A stretch of DNA of 64,000 bases from Flintibacter muris (lineage in GTDB: Bacteria; Bacillota; Clostridia; Oscillospirales; Oscillospiraceae): contig NZ_CALPCP010000003.1 in NCBI RefSeq assembly GCF_943192995.1, forward strand, positions 180,967 to 244,966, given 5' to 3'. Under the pieces are notes generated by a model, which saw only the letters and a list, made by a program, of their open reading frames with translations, was not told where the DNA came from and did not search any database. The position numbers and the translations under genes were made by a program. Positions 1 to 8,753 of the stretch are shown here, in pieces; positions within the stretch are counted from its first letter, which is position 1; every line of letters starts with the position of its first letter.

Positions 1-101
1 TCGTAGGCCCGGAGGACCCGCCAGCCCTCCTTCTCCAGGGCGGTGGCAATGGCGCCCACAATCTCCCGGTCGTCGTCCACCACCAAAATCGTCTCGCTCA
101 T
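1..101 (-). CDS. Response regulator, N-terminal fragment (runs off window)
   Basis: The frame opens at an ATG with a GGAAGG ribosome site and reads MSETILVVDDDREIVGAIAT and onward, which is the first strand and acidic pocket of a CheY-like receiver domain. About 33 residues are visible before the window edge. The DDD triplet after the ILVV strand holds the metal-binding acidic residues; the phosphorylated aspartate lies beyond the edge. The output domain cannot be seen, so an OmpR-type DNA-binding regulator is only the most common possibility. Confidence 0.75.
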   Translation of the reverse strand, partial: MSETILVVDDDREIVGAIATALEKEGWRVLRAY

Positions 102-216
102 CAGGTTTGCTCCTTCCTCGTTTGCTGAGGCCAGAATAACAAAAGTTTCTTACAAAGTCCCTGGGTTTTCTCTTACAGATTTCTTACATTTTACGCCGGG
201 ACAGCGGAAAACGCAA

Positions 217-250
217 GAAAAGCCTTCCCCAAGCCGGGGAAGGCCTTTAG
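217..250. terminator. Terminator hairpin downstream of spmB
   Basis: A stem of about 10 bp (AGCCTTCCCC against GGGGAAGGC) with a 4-base loop is followed by TTT. It lies between the 3' end of spmB (minus strand) and the start of the regulator gene, so it probably ends the spm transcript. Confidence 0.6.
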
Positions 251-285
251 CGAAGGACAGAAAATCAGAGCAGACAGAAGTTGAT

Positions 286-807
286 TTACCCGAAACACAC
301 CCGCACCGCCCAGGCGGAGGCCAAAAAGCCGGTCAGGTCGGCGCACAGGGCGGCGGGGACGGCGTAGCGGGTTTTTGTAATGCCCACAGCGCCGAAGTAG
401 ACAGCGATGGTATAAAAGGTGGTCTCGGTGGAGCCCAGCATCACGGCGGCGGTGCGGCCCAACTGGGAGTCGGGGCCGTGGGTGGAAATCAGCTCCGCCC
501 CCACCCCCAGAGCGGCGGAGCCGCTGATGGGCCGCACCAGCATTAGAGGCAGCAGCTCCGAGGGCAGGCCCAGCCGGTCCAGCACCGGAGACAGCACCCC
601 GGCCAGCAGCTCCAGCGCCCCGGAGGCCCGGAGCATATACACCGCCGTCATCAGTCCCACCAGAGCGGGGATGATACGGGTGAGGGTCTCCAGTCCGGAG
701 CCCGCCCCCCGGACCAGGGCGGAGTAGACGTCAACCCGCTGAAAGGCGGCGTAGACCGCAATCGCCCCAATGGTCAGCGGGACCAGCATGGTAAAGAATA
801 AATCCAT
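286..807 (-). CDS. spmB: Spore maturation protein B
   Basis: A 173-residue, strongly hydrophobic protein of the nucleoside-recognition (Gate) domain family, matching SpmB in length and in landmarks such as RIIPALVGLMTAVYMLR and the GSTETTFYT segment typical of the family. In Bacillus SpmB acts with SpmA during spore-core dehydration. It follows spmA on the same strand with a 125-bp gap that contains a dispersed repeat. Identification rests on family motifs and on pairing with spmA. Confidence 0.9.
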   Translation of the reverse strand: MDLFFTMLVPLTIGAIAVYAAFQRVDVYSALVRGAGSGLETLTRIIPALVGLMTAVYMLRASGALELLAGVLSPVLDRLGLPSELLPLMLVRPISGSAALGVGAELISTHGPDSQLGRTAAVMLGSTETTFYTIAVYFGAVGITKTRYAVPAALCADLTGFLASAWAVRVCFG

Positions 808-840
808 AGCTTACCTCCAGAAAGCTCCTTTGCGCAGCCC

Positions 841-900
841 CAATATTTCCATAGCAATCATCAGATTTGCCCTATATGCAGGGGCGGCAATTTTGCAGAT
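841..900. repeat. Dispersed intergenic repeat, copy 1
   Basis: Contains ATAGCAATCATCAGATTTGC followed by AGGGGCGGCAA. The same two blocks recur near 2732-2790 and, reversed, near 29942-30048. It lies between spmA and spmB and is probably a REP-like chromosomal repeat. Confidence 0.55.
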
Positions 901-932
901 TATTATAGGTGTCAGTAATTATGAATATAGCT

Positions 933-1511
933 CTAATCCCTCCACACCCGGGCAAAAATCTTACAGGCCAAAATCCCCACCCCCACTGACAATACGGAGG
1001 CCAGCCAGACGGCGGGGAGGATGTCGAAGGGGGCGGCACAGCCCTCGGCGGCCCGGACAGAGGCCACAGTGGTGGGGATGAGCTGGATGGAGGCGGTGTT
1101 GCACACCACCAGCATGCACAAACTGTCGGAGGCCACCCCCGGGCTGGACCGGGACAGCCGGCGGGCGGCCTCCAGGCCCAGCGGCGTGGCGGCGCTGCCC
1201 AGGCCCAGCAGATTGGCGGACACATTGGCGGCGATACTGTCCATGGTGCTGGAGTCCCTTGCCGCCTGGGGAAAGAGCCGGCGCAGAATGGGGGTCAGCA
1301 GCCGGGACAGCTTGCCGGCCAGCCCCGACTGGCGCATGACCTCCATCACTCCTGTCCACAAGCACAGCATCCCCGCAATGGACAAAGCCAGCTGCACCGC
1401 CGCCGAGGTGCCCTCCACCGCCGCCGCAGCCACAGCAGGACCACGCCCCGTGGCCAGTCCGCACAGGACAGAAATTACAATCATTCCGGTCCAAATAACC
1501 GTCATAGTCAA
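933..1511 (-). CDS. spmA: Spore maturation protein A
   Basis: About 190 residues, membrane-embedded, with the conserved N-x-LGLGSAATPLGLEA block near the middle and SLCMLVVCNTASIQLIPT further on, both diagnostic of SpmA. With SpmB it supports spore-core dehydration and heat resistance. The start is either TTG at 1511, which has the better spacing to GGGAGGG, or ATG at 1505. It is first in the spmA-spmB order seen in Bacillus. Confidence 0.92.
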   Translation of the reverse strand: MTMTVIWTGMIVISVLCGLATGRGPAVAAAAVEGTSAAVQLALSIAGMLCLWTGVMEVMRQSGLAGKLSRLLTPILRRLFPQAARDSSTMDSIAANVSANLLGLGSAATPLGLEAARRLSRSSPGVASDSLCMLVVCNTASIQLIPTTVASVRAAEGCAAPFDILPAVWLASVLSVGVGILACKIFARVWRD

Positions 1512-1661
1512 GGCTTATCCCTCCCCTCTGCTTCAACTATACGGGGCCAACTGGAAAATCATGTCTGCGGGAAAACCAATAATTTACAAAAAAATCCAGC
1601 GCATAACCTCTTTTCCACAAAAATTCTACATTTTTTACCCTATTTTGCCCGATAGAAACAG

Positions 1662-1690
1662 TTGACATTGCTTTTTTTTACCGCTACAAT
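1662..1690 (+). promoter_or_regulatory. Vegetative-type promoter for the AbrB-family gene
   Basis: TTGACA at 1662-1667 and TACAAT at 1685-1690 are 17 bp apart, matching the SigA consensus closely. The AbrB-family start lies about 75 bp downstream. Confidence 0.75.
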
Positions 1691-1763
1691 ATAGGAGAGA
1701 CGAGAATGTGCCGGGGGCGCGCCCGGACCCTGGGTCTGTGATAGATAAAAAGGAGGCATTTAC

Positions 1764-2015
1764 ATGAAATCCACTGGCATTGTCCGAAAGGTGGACGAAC
1801 TGGGCCGCATCGTACTGCCCATCGAACTGCGCCGCACTCTGGATATCGAGGAGAAAGACTCCTTAGAGATCTACATGGACGGCCCATCCATTGTGCTGAG
1901 AAAGTTTCAGCCTGCCTGCATTTTCTGCGACAACGAAAAGGACATTATTGAATTCCGAGGAAAGAACATTTGCCCCAAGTGCTTCCAGGAGATGAGCGCC
2001 TCCTTTGGAAAGTGA
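1764..2015 (+). CDS. AbrB/SpoVT-type transcription regulator with zinc ribbon
   Basis: An 83-residue protein. Residues 1-47 form the swapped-hairpin AbrB DNA-binding domain (VRKVDELGRIVLPIELRR). Residues 52-73 add two CxxC pairs (C52/C55 and C70/C73), as in the short zinc-ribbon AbrB variants common in Clostridia. Such proteins repress stationary-phase and sporulation genes in Bacillus; the target here is unknown. A good AGGAGG site and its own promoter and terminator make it a single-gene unit. Confidence 0.9.
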   Translation: MKSTGIVRKVDELGRIVLPIELRRTLDIEEKDSLEIYMDGPSIVLRKFQPACIFCDNEKDIIEFRGKNICPKCFQEMSASFGK

Positions 2016-2024
2016 ACAAGGATA

Positions 2025-2058
2025 AAACAGGCCCCCGGCTTACGCCGGGGGCCTGTTT
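2025..2058 (+). terminator. Intrinsic terminator after the AbrB-family gene
   Basis: A GC-rich 14-bp stem (ACAGGCCCCCGGC against GCCGGGGGCCTGT) with a TTAC loop and trailing T residues. It could also serve the convergent minus-strand gene. Confidence 0.85.
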
Positions 2059-2075
2059 ATAGGTTTGATGAAAGA

Positions 2076-2705
2076 TCAGCCGGTGATGGACATGCCGGTA
2101 AGCACGTATCCGAACATGTTGTCACAGGGCCGGAGGCTGGCCTGGAAGCTGGCCAGGACCTGGCCGTTTACCTGGTAGACCAGAGAGCCGGTGAGCGTAT
2201 AGCCCTGGCCGGAGGGCCTGAGGCTGTCTACCCGGACCTGGGCCAGGTCGTCCTCACCGCAGACCACCACGTAGCAGCGGGAGACATTGTCGTAGTTCAG
2301 CCGGTCCCGGATGGCGGCGGGCGGATCGCCCAGGCGGCTGGCGTCAAGGTCCAGGGCGGCGGCGTAGTCCAGCACGGTCTCCTCAGGCAGAAGCAGCTCC
2401 CCCTGTTCCGAGAGGGCACGGCTGTCCATCTGGCCGTAGAGGGAGAGCATGTTGTACAGCCCCTCCCAGGTGAGGGCGGTGTTGTTAAAGTCGAACCGGC
2501 TGGTGTCATGGTTGAGCATGGCCAGCACCAGAGCGTGAAGGGCGGGAGTCATGGACTCCGCCGCGCCCGTCTCAGCGGGGACGTCGCCAGGGAGATAGGC
2601 CTGCTCCGGAGACGAGGCCTCCGGGCTGTTGACCGGTCCCGCGCTGTTGACAGGCAAAATGAGCATTGAGGTGATGAGGGCGGCGGTCAGTAATTTTTTA
2701 AACAT
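2076..2705 (-). CDS. Secreted protein of unknown function
   Basis: The ATG at 2705 has an AAAGGAGG site 8 bases upstream and gives a 209-residue protein with a signal peptide (MFKKLLTAALITSMLILPVN). No family is recognised. The mature part has a Pro/Ala/Glu-rich linker, an alpha-helical middle and a beta-rich C-terminus with alternating hydrophobic residues, as in small extracytoplasmic lipocalin- or NTF2-like domains. There is no lipobox Cys. It lies alone between a terminator and pcrA. Confidence 0.7.
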   Translation of the reverse strand: MFKKLLTAALITSMLILPVNSAGPVNSPEASSPEQAYLPGDVPAETGAAESMTPALHALVLAMLNHDTSRFDFNNTALTWEGLYNMLSLYGQMDSRALSEQGELLLPEETVLDYAAALDLDASRLGDPPAAIRDRLNYDNVSRCYVVVCGEDDLAQVRVDSLRPSGQGYTLTGSLVYQVNGQVLASFQASLRPCDNMFGYVLTGMSITG

Positions 2706-2731
2706 AGGAAGACCTCCTTTCCAGTTTGTGC

Positions 2732-2800
2732 TTTTATAGCAATCGTCAGAATTGCTGCCGCTTGCAGGGGCGGCCTTTGCCGCCCGCCCGACACAGACAG
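2732..2800. repeat. Dispersed intergenic repeat, copy 2
   Basis: TTATAGCAATCGTCAGAATT, then CAGGGGCGGCC TTT GCCGCCC, which is an 8-bp GC hairpin. It shares blocks with 841-900 and with the reverse complement of 29942-30048. The rest of 2801-3000 shows nothing coding. Confidence 0.6.
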
Positions 2801-3004
2801 AGCTATTTGGTTCTGCGGGCTGCAGAGCCGGTGTCAGCAATCTTGAACTTTACTATAGTATAGCACAGGTGTTCTGTTACCTTCTTATCGAACTCATTAC
2901 GACTTGGTAAATAAATGGTTACAAATCAGTTGCAGCAGCCGGGGAGGGGCTGTCCACTGTCAGTCTATGCGGCAGGAGAGGGGGACATGCCTGTTTTTCT
3001 TTGG

Positions 3005-3033
3005 TTGACCGGAGGGCGGGTTTGGGATACAAT
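3005..3033 (+). promoter_or_regulatory. Promoter for pcrA
   Basis: TTGACC at 3005-3010 and TACAAT at 3028-3033, 17 bp apart, upstream of the helicase gene. A short GGCGGCC-type repeat hairpin lies between the promoter and the start codon. Confidence 0.6.
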
Positions 3034-3093
3034 GTAAAAGCGGCTCTTGGCCGCCCCTACAGGATGAATCAAACAGTGAAGGATGTTATACAT

Positions 3094-5604
3094 ATGCTTA
3101 ATCAACAGCAGGAGCTTCGATTCTGCAAGGCCCGCCGGGGAGCCATTGCCCGGGACTTTGCCCGGCTGAATCCGGAGCAGCAAAAGGCGGTTCTGGCCAC
3201 CGAGGGTCCCCTCCTCCTCCTGGCCGGGGCGGGGAGCGGCAAGACCACCGTTTTGATCCACCGTATCGCCAACCTGATGAAGTACGGCCGGGGGTCGGAC
3301 TGTGAGGAGGTCCCGGAGTTTGTCACAGAGGACGACCTGGCCTTTTTGGAGGAATACGCCCGGACAGGGGCGGGGGACCGGTACCGCCAGGAGCGGCTGT
3401 GCCAGCTGGAAAGCGCCGCCCCCTGGACCATTCTGGCCATCACCTTTACCAACAAGGCCGCCGGAGAGCTGAAAGACCGCCTGGCCGCCATGCTGGGCCC
3501 CGCCGCCAACGATATCTGGGCCAGCACCTTCCACTCCGCCTGTGTGCGCATCCTCCGCCGGGACATTGACAAGCTGGGCTTCTCCTCCTCCTTTACTATC
3601 TACGACAGTGACGATTCCCTTCGGGTCATTAAGGATATCCTCAAGGCGCTGAACCTGGACGACAAGCAGTTTGCCCCCCGGTCCGTTCTGGGATACATCT
3701 CCCGGGCCAAAGACGCTATGAAGCTGGCCCCGGAGTATCTGGAGGAGTGTGAGAAGTCGGGGGACTTCCGGCTGATTAAAATTGCCAGGGTCTATATGGA
3801 GTACCAGCGCCGCCTGTGGGAGGCCAACGCCCTGGACTTTGACGACATTATTCTCCACACTGTCCGCCTGCTGAAGGGCTTTGAGGACGTGCGGGAATAT
3901 TATCAGCGGAAATTCCGCTATGTACTCATTGACGAGTATCAGGACACCAACAATCTGCAATATCTTCTGGCGTCCACCCTGGCGGGGGGCTATGAGAACT
4001 TCTGCGTGGTGGGTGACGACGACCAGTCCATCTACCGCTTCCGGGGGGCCACCATTGAGAACATATTGTCCTTTGAGAAGCAGTACAAAGGGGCCCGGGT
4101 CATCCGTCTGGAGGAGAACTACCGCTCCACCGGCCACATTCTGGACGCGGCCAACGCTGTCATCCGCAACAACCAGGGCCGCAAGGGCAAGGAGCTGTGG
4201 ACCAGAGCCGGGGCGGGGGAGATGCTTCAGCTGTACACCGCCATGAACGAGAACGACGAGGGGCGGTATGTGGCGGAGAGGATTCTGGAGCAGTTCGGCC
4301 AGGGACGGAGGTGGAAGGACCACGCCGTCTTGTACCGGATGAACGCCCAGTCCAACCAGATTGAGCAGGCCTTCAAGCGGGACGGCATCCCCTACCGGAT
4401 TATCGGCGGCACCCGGTTCTTCGACCGGGCGGAGGTGAAGGACATGCTGGCCTATCTGGCCGTTCTGGACAACCCGGAGGACGACCTGCGCCTCACCCGG
4501 ATCATAAACAATCCGCCCCGAGGCATTGGGGCCAGGACCATTGAGCTTGCCCAGGAACTGGCCCGCCGGGATGAGATCTCCATCTACGCCGTGATTGACA
4601 ACGCGGCCATGTATCCGGAGCTGCGAAAGCCCGCCAAAAAGCTGGAGGAATTTACCCGGCTGATCCAGGAGCTGCACATGCTGCTGGTAGAAAACCAGCT
4701 GTCCCTTTCGGATTTCTATGAAGAGCTGCTGGCCCGCACCGGCTACGCCGTCATGCTGGAGAGCAAAAACACTGTGGAGGACCAGGGCCGCCTGGAAAAT
4801 GTGCGGGAGCTGCTCACCTCCATCAACAGCTATCTGGAAAACCGGGCCGATCAGGGGGAGAGCCTGTCCCAGGCCCTGCGCGGCTTTTTGGACGAGATCG
4901 CTTTGTACACCGATATCGACAGCCACGACCCCAATCAGGACTGCGTGGTGATGATGACCATGCACGCCGCCAAGGGGCTGGAGTTTCCGGTGGTCTTTGT
5001 GGTGGGGGCGGAGGAGGGAATTTTTCCCGGTATCCGCGCCATTGGCGAGACGGAGGAGATGGAGGAGGAGCGCCGGCTGTGCTATGTGGCCATGACAAGA
5101 GCCAAGCAACAGCTGTATCTCACCTGCGCCAACCAGCGCATGCTCTTTGGACGCACCAGCGCCAACCGCCCCTCCCGGTTTGTGGACGAGATTCCCCCCG
5201 AGCATCTGGAGCGGTCGGGCAGAAGCTTCCTGTCTGATCTGGGCGGGGAGGACTGGGGCGGCATGCCCAGCCGTGCCTCTGGCTACGGCGGGTACGGCCA
5301 GCGGCCCGCTTACGGGGCGGGACGGGGGGAGCGGGAGGGCTCCGGCTTGCCCCGCGCCGGCGGACATACTCCTGTGAGCGGTTTGCCGGACCGCCGCTCC
5401 ATGCCGGCGACGTCACGTCCTGCTGCGGCACCCTCCCTCCAGCTGGCCAAGGGCGATATGGTGGACCACAAGGCCTTTGGAAGGGGAATGGTCCTCTCCG
5501 TCCAGCCCATGGGGGGCGACGCCCTGGTGGAAATCGCCTTTGACAACGTGGGTACAAAGCGGCTGATGCTCAAGTCCGCCGCGGCCCATATGACCAAGAC
5601 TTAG
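3094..5604 (+). CDS. pcrA: ATP-dependent DNA helicase PcrA/UvrD
   Basis: About 836 residues, superfamily 1A 3'-5' helicase acting in repair and in clearing replication forks. Visible in order: Walker A (AGAGSGKTT), motif Ia (ITFTNKAAGELKDR), DEYQDTN, the Q-x-YRFRGA motif III (DDDQSIYRFRGA), LEENYRST, TMHAAKGLEFPVVF (motif V) and CYVAMTRAK (motif VI). The C-terminus carries a Gly/Arg-rich linker and a Tudor-like end (VDHKAFGRGMVLSV) that in PcrA contacts RNA polymerase. ATG 3094 is preferred because AAGGATG lies 8 bases upstream; ATG 3064 is possible. Its stop codon lies inside an inverted-repeat element. Confidence 0.96.
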   Translation: MLNQQQELRFCKARRGAIARDFARLNPEQQKAVLATEGPLLLLAGAGSGKTTVLIHRIANLMKYGRGSDCEEVPEFVTEDDLAFLEEYARTGAGDRYRQERLCQLESAAPWTILAITFTNKAAGELKDRLAAMLGPAANDIWASTFHSACVRILRRDIDKLGFSSSFTIYDSDDSLRVIKDILKALNLDDKQFAPRSVLGYISRAKDAMKLAPEYLEECEKSGDFRLIKIARVYMEYQRRLWEANALDFDDIILHTVRLLKGFEDVREYYQRKFRYVLIDEYQDTNNLQYLLASTLAGGYENFCVVGDDDQSIYRFRGATIENILSFEKQYKGARVIRLEENYRSTGHILDAANAVIRNNQGRKGKELWTRAGAGEMLQLYTAMNENDEGRYVAERILEQFGQGRRWKDHAVLYRMNAQSNQIEQAFKRDGIPYRIIGGTRFFDRAEVKDMLAYLAVLDNPEDDLRLTRIINNPPRGIGARTIELAQELARRDEISIYAVIDNAAMYPELRKPAKKLEEFTRLIQELHMLLVENQLSLSDFYEELLARTGYAVMLESKNTVEDQGRLENVRELLTSINSYLENRADQGESLSQALRGFLDEIALYTDIDSHDPNQDCVVMMTMHAAKGLEFPVVFVVGAEEGIFPGIRAIGETEEMEEERRLCYVAMTRAKQQLYLTCANQRMLFGRTSANRPSRFVDEIPPEHLERSGRSFLSDLGGEDWGGMPSRASGYGGYGQRPAYGAGRGEREGSGLPRAGGHTPVSGLPDRRSMPATSRPAAAPSLQLAKGDMVDHKAFGRGMVLSVQPMGGDALVEIAFDNVGTKRLMLKSAAAHMTKT

Positions 5605-5768
5605 AACCTGTATTCACAGGCGTTGAACGCCGTCTGGCCGGGTCTTTAGCTGCCCTGCCGCGTTAAAAAATCTTGAAATACATCCAGCATTCCTGCGATT
5701 TTTTGCCTTGCAGGCCGGCAAAATCCCTCGTCCATCCGGCATCCTCCGCCTATGAATACAGGTTCTTA
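5601..5768. mobile_element. MITE-like inverted-repeat element at the pcrA stop codon
   Basis: The ends are inverted repeats of 20 bp with one mismatch (AGAACCTGTATTCACAGGCG, and CGCCTATGAATACAGGTTCT read inward), 124 bp apart. There is no coding capacity. The pcrA TAG stop (5602-5604) falls in the left end, so the element, or its insertion, supplies the helicase stop codon. No clear target duplication beyond TTA was seen. Confidence 0.6.
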
Positions 5769-5853
5769 AAATTATCTCTTGCGTTTGCCATGGCGGCTGT
5801 GGTATAATTAAAATGCAAGAAAGGTGAATAGTTTCCAAATGTATGCACCAAGT

Positions 5854-5900
5854 AAAATGAGAACCCCTGGAGAGATGGCACCTCTCCGGGGGCTCATTTT
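5854..5900 (-). terminator. Terminator of the small membrane peptide gene
   Basis: On the minus strand a stem pairs GAGCCCC-CGGAGAG with CTCTCC-AGGGGTTCTC and is followed by ATTTT. It overlaps the stop of the short membrane-peptide gene, as in compact toxin units. Confidence 0.65.
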
Positions 5901-6010
5901 GCTATGGAGGGGCTTACTTGTCCCTTGCTGTGCCGGTCAAGCCACTTGCAGATATAGTGGCACGCTATACCCGCTGCGACAGACACAAGAAAAGCAAAAA
6001 TGGTTTCCAA
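5894..6010 (-). CDS. 38-residue single-span membrane peptide, type I toxin-like
   Basis: A TTG start with an AAAGGGGGTG site opens a 38-residue frame: a hydrophobic helix (FAFLVSVAAGIACHYI), then C-K-W-L-D-R and a polar, Lys-containing tail. Similar helix plus CKWLD peptides are common in gut Firmicutes (recalled from experience). Directly below is an intrinsic terminator, and GTTTCCAAATG occurs both at the start codon (6003-6013) and beyond the terminator (5831-5841), so an overlapping antisense RNA is possible. Function is unproven; a type I toxin-antitoxin module is an inference. Confidence 0.55.
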   Translation of the reverse strand: METIFAFLVSVAAGIACHYICKWLDRHSKGQVSPSIAK

Positions 6011-6247
6011 ATGATACACCCCCTTTTGTTGCCGGTATCGTTGGGGGCAGCGCAGCTATTATACCAAAGTTCGACACAGACGGCAAGACTGATAAAAATT
6101 TCATGCTTTTTATGGAATTTTTTCAAATAGCGGGAACTTTTTTCGTGTTCCTGCGTCTATATAGCAAAGAAAAGTTTTCTTGCTGGAGCAAAGCTGTTTT
6201 GAAGCCGTTTCTTAACCAATCCTTAAGAATTTGTAATCACTTTGTAG

Positions 6248-6277
6248 TTGTCAGTTTACATAGCTGGGGCATATAAT
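6248..6277 (+). promoter_or_regulatory. Promoter of the HlyD-MacB export operon
   Basis: TTGTCA at 6248-6253 and TATAAT at 6272-6277, 18 bp apart, about 80 bp upstream of the adaptor start. Confidence 0.55.
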
Positions 6278-6357
6278 AAACACCGATGGACAACCGCAGG
6301 TCTGCCCGGAGGCGTAGCGCCCTGGGCAAGACTGTTTTAGATAGGAGGAGACCGAAC

Positions 6358-8049
6358 ATGCCAGAAGTAAAAGACAACCAGACTGTCCCCGCGCAGGAGG
6401 CAGCCGCCCCCGCCGAGGCCACCCCGTCCACGCCCCCCAGGCCCCCGGTGAAGAGGCCGGCAGGGAGGGGCCGGCAGAAAATTGTAAAGCGGCTTATTGC
6501 CCTGGGGGTGGCTGCGGCGGTTCTAGGCGGCGGTGGCTTTGCCCTGTACCGCTTTTTGACAGCCACGGACGACGAAGTGGGGGAGATTTTCCCCGCCATC
6601 GCCCAGATTGGCACCATCCAGAGCAAGGTGTCCGGACAGGGCTCAGCCCGAGCTAAGGAGCAGGCCGCCATCACCCTGACCCAAAGCGGCGTGGTTCAGG
6701 AGGTCTATGTCACCGGCGGCCAGACCGTTATGGCCGGTGACCCGCTGTACTCCATCTACAGTGAGGCGGCGGAAAAGGCGCTGACCGAGGCCCAGGAGGA
6801 GATGAACAAGCTGCTGGAAGAGGCCAGCAACCTCACCGTTCAGGCCCCCTTTGCCGGCAAGCTGATAGATGTGGCGGAGTTCCAGGTGGACCAGGAGGTG
6901 GGCAAGGGCGCCAAGGTTGCCACCCTGGTCAACGACAAAAAGCTGAAGCTGTCCCTCTATTTCAGCTACGCCTATGAGGGCGACATCTATGTGGGCCAGA
7001 GCGTGGACGTATCCATCCCCGCTGTGATGAAGACCTTTACCGGCCGTGTGGAGAAGATCAACAAGGTGAGCTTTATCTCTCCCGAGGGGGCTGTCCACTT
7101 TGAGGTGGTCATTGTCTTTGACAACCCGGGTACCCTCACCGAGAATATGGACGCCTCCGCCATACTTACCGCCTCCGACGGCGGAGAAATCTACCCCTAT
7201 AAAAACGGCCAGACCCAGTTCTATGAGACCCGGGATGTTGTCACCAAGGCGGCCGGCCCGGTGGTCGGCCTGGGGAATCTGCTCAACTACGCCAACGTCT
7301 ATGAGGGTGAACCCCTGCTGTACTTAGGCTCTTCCACCATTGACGAACAGATCCGGACCCAGCAGACCAAGCTGGACGAGGCCCAGGAGGCTATGAACGA
7401 CTTTAACGCTGTGGCCCCCATTGACGGCACAGTGACCTCCTGCAACCTGGTGGAGGGCCAGGAGGTAAAAAGCGGCGACACAGTGGTCATGATCTCCAAC
7501 AATGTGACTATGCTGGTGACCATCACTGTGGATGACCGGAATATCGCCTTTATCAAGCCGGGCAGCTTTGTGGACCTGTCGGACTGGAGCGGCGGCATGT
7601 ACCAGGGCCAGGTCACCTCTATCGACATGGCGGGGGCGGAGAGCGGCCAGGGCATGACCAACTACCCCGTTACCCTCACGGTGGACAACTGGGACGGCTC
7701 TTTGATGGACGGCGCTTATCTGCAATACTCCTTTGTCACCAGCGAGTCTGAGGCCTGCGTGATGGTGCCCACCGCCTGTGTGCAGTACTTTAGCGAGAAG
7801 GAGACCGGCAACCGGCTGTCGGTGGTCTTTGTCCAGATGGACCAGCCCCCCGAGGAGCTGCCCGACCTGGACTATCCCACCTTTGAGCCGGGCCAGAAGC
7901 GCACCTTCCCCTCCCAGGAGGAGGGCTACTACCCCGTGGTGGTGGAGACCGGAATCGCCGACACCCAGAACGTGGAGATTATCTCCGGCGTGAACGAGGG
8001 GGATACGGTGTTCTACAACTACACCGTTACCGATTACTCCGGTTGGTGA
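6358..8049 (+). CDS. HlyD/RND-type membrane fusion (adaptor) protein
   Basis: The ATG at 6358 has AGGAGGAG upstream and gives 563 residues. A Pro-rich cytoplasmic tail (1-40) is followed by one membrane span (about 45-67), then lipoyl/barrel-sandwich halves (VVQEVYVTGGQTVMAGDPLY; NLTVQAPFAGKL), a beta-barrel region, and a second lipoyl-like segment (FNAVAPIDGTVTSCNLVEGQ). The C-terminus resembles the membrane-proximal domain. It connects to the MacB-type permease encoded just downstream; the operon order adaptor-ATPase-permease is the usual one. The substrate is unknown. Confidence 0.88.
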   Translation: MPEVKDNQTVPAQEAAAPAEATPSTPPRPPVKRPAGRGRQKIVKRLIALGVAAAVLGGGGFALYRFLTATDDEVGEIFPAIAQIGTIQSKVSGQGSARAKEQAAITLTQSGVVQEVYVTGGQTVMAGDPLYSIYSEAAEKALTEAQEEMNKLLEEASNLTVQAPFAGKLIDVAEFQVDQEVGKGAKVATLVNDKKLKLSLYFSYAYEGDIYVGQSVDVSIPAVMKTFTGRVEKINKVSFISPEGAVHFEVVIVFDNPGTLTENMDASAILTASDGGEIYPYKNGQTQFYETRDVVTKAAGPVVGLGNLLNYANVYEGEPLLYLGSSTIDEQIRTQQTKLDEAQEAMNDFNAVAPIDGTVTSCNLVEGQEVKSGDTVVMISNNVTMLVTITVDDRNIAFIKPGSFVDLSDWSGGMYQGQVTSIDMAGAESGQGMTNYPVTLTVDNWDGSLMDGAYLQYSFVTSESEACVMVPTACVQYFSEKETGNRLSVVFVQMDQPPEELPDLDYPTFEPGQKRTFPSQEEGYYPVVVETGIADTQNVEIISGVNEGDTVFYNYTVTDYSGW

Positions 8050-8057
8050 GGTGCGCC

Positions 8058-8753
8058 ATGCTGATCGACATTCGAGACCTCTATAAAATCTACAACGAGG
8101 GCAAGGAAAGCGAGGTAAGGGCTCTGGACGGGGTTACCCTCCAGATCAACAAGGGGGAGTTTGTGGCCATTGTGGGCCAGTCCGGATCAGGCAAGTCCAC
8201 CATGATGAACGTGCTGGGCTGCCTGGACATCCCCACCTACGGGGAGTACTACCTGGACGGCAACGACATAGGCTCCCTGACCGACAAGCAGCTGGCCCGC
8301 ATCCGCAACCGGGAAATCGGCTTCATCTTTCAGGGCTACAACCTGATTCAGGAGCTGGACGCCCTGGAGAATGTGACCCTGCCCCTGATTTACCGGGGGG
8401 TGTCCGTCTTCGACCGGGAGGACATGGCCATGGAGGCCCTGGCCAAGGTGGGCATGGACGACCGGGCCCACCACCGGCCCTCGGAGATGTCCGGCGGCCA
8501 GCAGCAGCGGGTGGCCATCGCCCGGGCCATCGCCACCAGTCCCCCTATCATCATGGCTGACGAGCCCACCGGCGCCCTGGACTCCCGGACAGGCCGGCAT
8601 GTGCTGGAAATTCTCCGGGAGCTGTACCGGGGCGGGACGACCATCCTGCTGATCACCCACGACGACGGCATCGCCGCCACCGCCAAGCGGGTGGTACGGC
8701 TGTCCGACGGGAAGATCATCTCAGACAAACCCCAGGAGGTGGATTGGGAATGA
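8058..8753 (+). CDS. MacB/LolD-type ABC transporter ATP-binding protein
   Basis: 231 residues with Walker A (GQSGSGKST), signature (MSGGQQQRVAIARA), Walker B (IIMADEPTGALDS) and the switch His (LLITHDD). The DEPTGALD motif and length are typical of the MacB/LolD class that powers mechanotransmission-type permeases. ATG 8058 has GAGGTG just upstream. It follows the adaptor by 8 bp and its stop overlaps the permease start by 4 bp (ATGA), which indicates translational coupling. Confidence 0.95.
   Translation: MLIDIRDLYKIYNEGKESEVRALDGVTLQINKGEFVAIVGQSGSGKSTMMNVLGCLDIPTYGEYYLDGNDIGSLTDKQLARIRNREIGFIFQGYNLIQELDALENVTLPLIYRGVSVFDREDMAMEALAKVGMDDRAHHRPSEMSGGQQQRVAIARAIATSPPIIMADEPTGALDSRTGRHVLEILRELYRGGTTILLITHDDGIAATAKRVVRLSDGKIISDKPQEVDWE

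Noticed and set aside
2965..5367. 800-residue minus-strand frame over pcrA
   Set aside because: Shadow of the helicase gene; no motifs.
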